NCBI GenBank assembly: GCA_964036665.1
Contig: OZ038532.1
Location: forward strand, 10,682,537 to 10,746,536
Reading direction: 5' to 3'
DNA length: 64,000 nt
Origin: Gordius sp. MW1
Taxonomy: Eukaryota; Nematomorpha; Gordioida; Gordea; Gordiidae
The position numbers were made by a program, and so were the translations under genes. Every line of letters begins with the position of its first letter. Positions within the stretch are counted from its first letter, which is position 1. Below the pieces are notes generated by a model. That model was not told the origin of the DNA and made no database searches. It was given only the letters and a program-made list of their open reading frames with translations. Positions 59,218 to 64,000 of this stretch are shown here, piece after piece.

Positions 59218-62200
59218 CTTCAGCCCTTTTTATATATGAAAGATTATTTACATTGTTGCATTTTACAGTATCCCTGTTTATTAAGTGTCAAAACGTATAA
59301 AACAAAAAAATTTAACCGTCTTATTACTTAGGTTGATAAAAAGTATATATAAACCATCTAGGATGCTACGGCAATGATCTGGCCAAATTTGGTGGCAATC
59401 GGTCGAGAACTTTAGGAGTTGTTAGAGAACAAAGAAAACGGAGTTACATTTTTATATATATAGATAATTTTTTAACAGCCTTTTTACAATTCAAAAGATT
59501 TTGACTTTCATACAAAATATTTTTTAGATTTATTTTCGGAAATTATTCCAGAAAATAAATCCATAAAAAATAGCCTTTCTACACAGTACACACATTTCTA
59601 TTCTATTTTATGCTTATATTTAAATATCCTTTTTAAGTATAGTGTCGATAAACTTCATTATAATGTTTTTTGTAAATCATCAAAGTTATGTTTTTGGACA
59701 AATAATGTTTAATTTAAAAATTTAAATTTCATGAGTAATATGATAAGTTTGAGGATTTAACAATTAAATCTAAATTATAAAAATTATAAGGTATATAGCC
59801 TTTTTTCAACTAAAATTATTTTATTTTTATAATTTAAACGTAAAAAAAGATAAATATATTATATTTGTCTATTTGTTCTGTTCTTGAGTTTTTATATGGG
59901 TTGAGGCCAGAACATTAATCGGAGAGCGAAAAAATATTCTATAAATTTCACTCAAATTTTTTGGCCCCCTAGTGTAAATCCTTGCTACGCCCACAAAAGC
60001 CTTTATTTAAAAATTCCTTTCGACAAAAATTGAAGAAAATATTTTTAGTTTCTATAACCTATGTTTTTTAAATCATGAAAATAATTTATAAAATTTGGTA
60101 CTAAAAGGGGTCGATTTGCATACGTTACTTAATACACAACAAATTCACGCCGTTCAAAACTTTATATTACATTGGGCTCGTTTTGTAGCTAAATTATATT
60201 AAATCGTTTGTAAAAATACAAAAAAATAAAAGCGACCATTAGTTGTATTTCATTCCATATGTTTGTCTCATTAATAAAAGGTCTTTTTTAATCAGCCAAC
60301 AAACCTCCCACGTTTGAGGGTATTATTGAATAGCATTTCTCACAAGCAACATTGACAACGAAGGATTAGTTAGAGGATTTTCAGAAATCCCAGTTCTTTA
60401 CATTACTAAAATCCAACCAAATCCTCTCCCTTTTAGTTTCAATCTCGCTCGGTGGTTATGCTGCTATAACCTTAACAAATAACAGGAAAATGAAGCTCCA
60501 ACAGCTAGGCAAGGAAATGTGTTCATCTAAAAACAGTTAAATAACCAACACACATAGCTTCCTGCAATTCACTTTCAACAAAAAATTTGTTTGCAGGATA
60601 GGCCGCCAGCTTTTTAAATTATTTAGGATTTAAAACTAACTCTCTTAGCGTCCTTCTGGGAGTTAACGTTTGCTAACTTTATATGAATAATATACTTTCG
60701 CTCACTCAGGCTCAGCCTTATGTCCTTATTTAATCTTTTACAGACGTTATGATTTGGTTTAATTTTAAGGATAAGCCAATTTTGTAATAAAAATATTTGG
60801 AAAAGGACTGTTTAATTATAAACAGATCGTGTTAAGCACAATTAGAGACTAAATTTCAAAATTAAAATTGTATGCAAAAATGAGCAAGGGGTATTAAAAT
60901 ATAAATCAATTATAAAAAACAGATTTCCTTTTTAACAATTGCGTAGCTAGAGTGTTACCCTTGGGGGGCTAATGATTAGTTCGTGTGAGAAGGTGGGCGG
61001 CTAAAAATTTTTCTTATACCTGTTTTTCAAACTAAATGGTCAACTACTTGTATGAATATTCTCCCCTTATACCTTTGCACAGCCAAATTACCTTATCAAT
61101 ATTATGTATTCAATTAACTTGACTTTCGTTTGCCTATAACTTACACCTCAATAAGACAAAAGTAATTAAATTAAAAACAATGTAATAAAAAACTAAAAAA
61201 TCAAATTAGAATATTTTTATAAGGATTCGAGCCAAGCTCGGGTTTTATAAAAAGTGGGCGGGCCTGGGCCTATAATTAAATATTTTAACGTGGCCGGTCG
61301 GGTTCAGGCTTTTAAATTTTTAATAATGGACACCTAATCGGGCCCGTTGCTGTTAATATAAATATATAATTAATTTTAATGCTATCGAATTCATATCAAT
61401 GATATATTTGATGAATAAAGAATCTGATTAATCTTTACAATACTAATTATTTATAAAGAAAGAAACTCTAAAATTATGATCTTTAAAAAGTTTTAACTAA
61501 ACAAGCTTCGTTGACTTTATTTATTAATTTCTAGTAGTTAATATATATAATATATATACAGGAAAGTTAGAATAAAATTTACAATTTTGATTAAAATATT
61601 TAAAGCTATATTTTTTTTATAATGACTTTAAAAAAAGTATATAAGATTCAATATAATTATAAATAAAGTGATAAAAAAACATTGTCCAGTTCTTCGTCTT
61701 TTTAAAGAATGGGCTTGAAATTATTAGGGAATAAAAATTCGTATTTGCGATGATAATGGATATTAATTGTCAACGTGAAAATATTAGAAATTTTCGAAGG
61801 AGTTGAGCGTTAATAAGGATCATTTAAAAATTTTAAAACACTCATCCCGAACGTCCCTGAGATTGACTAAAAGACGATGAGAATATAAATGGACGATCCT
61901 AATGAAGCTGAATTTTTGCCCTATTGAGGGCAGCTTGTGAATGTATTTATATTTACGTGCACACTATACTTGCTTTTTGCAATGCAGAGGGTGACGTTCT
62001 CCCTTATCTAAAATTAAATAAAGTAGCCGGCAGGGGTACGGTGACGTATATTCACAGTCCAAACGGAGGACTATATTAAAGGACAGAGTCGGGCTCTCCA
62101 TAAAACCGGCTTGGGCATGCTTCTAGCCATTTATCTTTATTCCAATAGTAGATTCCTGTTCCGCCACTTTTGGCAAGAAAGCATTAGCGTTTTTTAAATC

Positions 62201-63280
62201 GAGAGGAAACAGATCTTTTAAAGCTAAATACTCACCCAGCCCTATTTAACGTCAAAAAATCGGCATTTTAATAGCTAAGTATAATTACAAATCTTTATCT
62301 GACACATGGCCCGTGTTAGCTATTGACGAATCGGATGAATAGTTTTATATTTATATTATTTTATTTATGCTCGTTTATTGTATATTTCATGTATCGTTTT
62401 ATAAAAGCATTTTATTAAAAAAACCAAAGATTGCAGTTTGGCGTCGCATATCGAAAGAAGGTAAGCAACTGATCTCGACCAAACTTGCATCCATATCCTT
62501 TTCGGCATAGAATAGTGGTATATAAGCCCTTAAGTTGACATTCTTATTTCATAGGGTCACGCTGCATTTTGATATATAAAGTACATAGAGTGGGATTATT
62601 TAAAACATATTATTTAGTTGATTAGTTGGTCAGGCAGACTTATTAGGCCCGACCCAAGCCCAAAGCCCGGTTATTTTATTTAATTTTGTCCGAGCCCGAC
62701 CTAACGATCTCTCGATCCCGCTCGGGCTTCGGGCGGCCGTGCGGGGCTTTAAGAACATCACACATTTTTGGATTTTTTTATCAGTAATTTTGAAAATGTA
62801 ACACTCGTTGAAACACCAACAGTGTTCACATTGGGCTTAGCCAAGATTTGAATAGGGCAAAAAGTTTTAAAAATTGACAAAAGAGGGTGATCTTAAAATA
62901 TTTTGGCGATTTAAACTTCGGATCGTAGATCCATACTCAAGACTCCTGTTACAGAGATCCGGTCATTGATGTAAGTTTAAGATTATTAATTTAATTCATC
63001 GGAGCTGTTGTAAGTTGCTTATTTATGTGGCAGTAGCTTAATTGTGACAGCATTAAAAAATAAATTTAGTTTACTTGGGGATCCTTGTGTTCAAAATGTT
63101 CCCAGGTCAAGAGCAACTGAAAATGTTTACCCTGAATTTTTATTGAAATTTTTATTTTTCACATAAATTATTTAGGTCAAGGAACATATTTTTGTTGATT
63201 CAGTTGCAATTGACCAAAGAGCAAATAACAAATAAATGTCTACGAAAAAGCATTTGTCGATTGAAATGTGTGCATCTAAT
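59218..63280. other. No gene recognised; decayed repeats
   Basis: Scattered MITE ends (CTTGCTACGCCCA near 59990, TGCGTAGCTAG near 60942, TGGGCTTAGCCAAG near 62834) and CCCGAGC-type GC patches (61220-61340, 62645-62755). No exon with a recognised domain on either strand. Confidence 0.5.
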
Positions 63281-63282
63281 TC

Positions 63283-63332
63283 TAACCCAAACCCTAACCT
63301 AAAACCCCGACCTAAAACACTAACCCTAACGT
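63283..63332. repeat. Degenerate telomere-like CTAACCC stretch
   Basis: CTAACCC, AAACCCTAACCTAAAACCCC and CACTAACCCTAACG occur within 50 bp. The repeat is irregular, so it is at most an old interstitial telomere-like patch. Confidence 0.35.
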
Positions 63333-64000
63333 TTTCGTCTCTGTAAACCCTTCTCAAGGAGCATTTTCGTTAAATATTCATAGACATTCATAGACATTCA
63401 TAGATATTTGGTCAGTTAAACTTTGGTCGAATGCACCGCTACGTTTTTGTTTCTCACGGTTAATTCTTTAACTTTCTACTTTCCTTGCTAGTTACGCGAA
63501 AAAATTTTTTCAACATTTTTGCATTTAATATACTTAAACAAAAATTAATTTATAATTTTTCTAGACCACATAAATAAGTTAACAACTATAAAAAGTTCAA
63601 AGGCAACTTTGAACTAATTTTGATGGTAAATTTGCACTTAAATTAACGGCTAAAAGTATCTTATCATATTAACTTTTAATATATTATACTTAATTGATAA
63701 ATCGAAGGTTCAAGAGAATGAGATGAATTATCATTTTTGTCAAAATATGTTTCGCTCATGGGATTCTTTGCAATTTCAAAATTTTTCCATGACAATCCTT
63801 AACTATAATTATACATATAACTGTAATGCGGCAAGGGGGAATGCTTGATTGATTTCCCATCTTTGACACATTACACATGATATTTGATGGCAAATGCGCG
63901 TCAACTTCCATCGGCTCAAATCCCCTGCTAAATTTATTTAAAATGTAAAAACATTTGAACCATTTTTACAAAATTTTTGTGAAATATAGAAAAAGAGGGA
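63333..64000. other. No gene recognised at the right edge
   Basis: Contains ACATTCATAG three times in tandem at 63378-63410; otherwise AT-rich without coding signal. Confidence 0.4.

Overview
The window is animal nuclear DNA, AT-rich, with short introns and a very heavy load of transposable elements. Four protein genes recognisable from spliced exons (a LANCL family member, a kindlin, TMEM14 and CNRIP1), plus a selenocysteine tRNA, point to a metazoan. Kindlin and CNRIP1 are animal proteins. The mixture of FLYWCH-type MULEs, hATs, a Helitron and restriction-like-endonuclease LINEs suggests an invertebrate. I cannot name the species.

Layout. 1-4158: truncated RTE-type LINE end, one copy of an unclassified repeat family (called R here), two CCCGACC minisatellites and MITE debris. 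4159-5144: last three exons of a LANCL gene. 6831-13631: a complete 13-exon kindlin gene on the plus strand, 798 codons, with every exon phase consistent. 13632-16540: gene-free DNA, then a decayed LINE 3' end. 16773-27177: nested DNA transposons (MULE transposase, FLYWCH domains, another TIR element, 151-bp and 82-bp arrays, a hAT relic), bounded by a perfect 30-bp inverted repeat. 27294-27941: complete 4-exon TMEM14 gene. 28279-29020: non-autonomous hAT with a perfect 8-bp TSD. 31329-31415: tRNA-Sec(TCA). 32525-33601: Helitron relic with a plausible 3' end. 34785-38280 and 52021-55495: near-identical inverted arms of about 3.5 kb that enclose 13.7 kb. That interval holds CNRIP1 (minus strand, three exons, 294 codons, with an insertion of about 110-130 residues), a MITE, a G/C-run foldback transposon, a hAT with TSD and a broken LINE. 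55957-59026: two more R copies and a long GTCC microsatellite. 59027-64000: hAT debris and no recognised gene.

The host genes are unrelated housekeeping or signalling genes: kindlin activates integrins, CNRIP1 binds the CB1 receptor tail in vertebrates, TMEM14 is a small membrane protein, LANCL is a LanC-like protein, and tRNA-Sec decodes UGA as selenocysteine. No operon-like cooperation is implied. The most unusual items are the enlarged CNRIP1, the R repeat family with its arrays of CCAATGG...CCATTGG hairpins and tRNA-like promoter boxes, the inverted duplication, and the foldback element built from long G and C runs.
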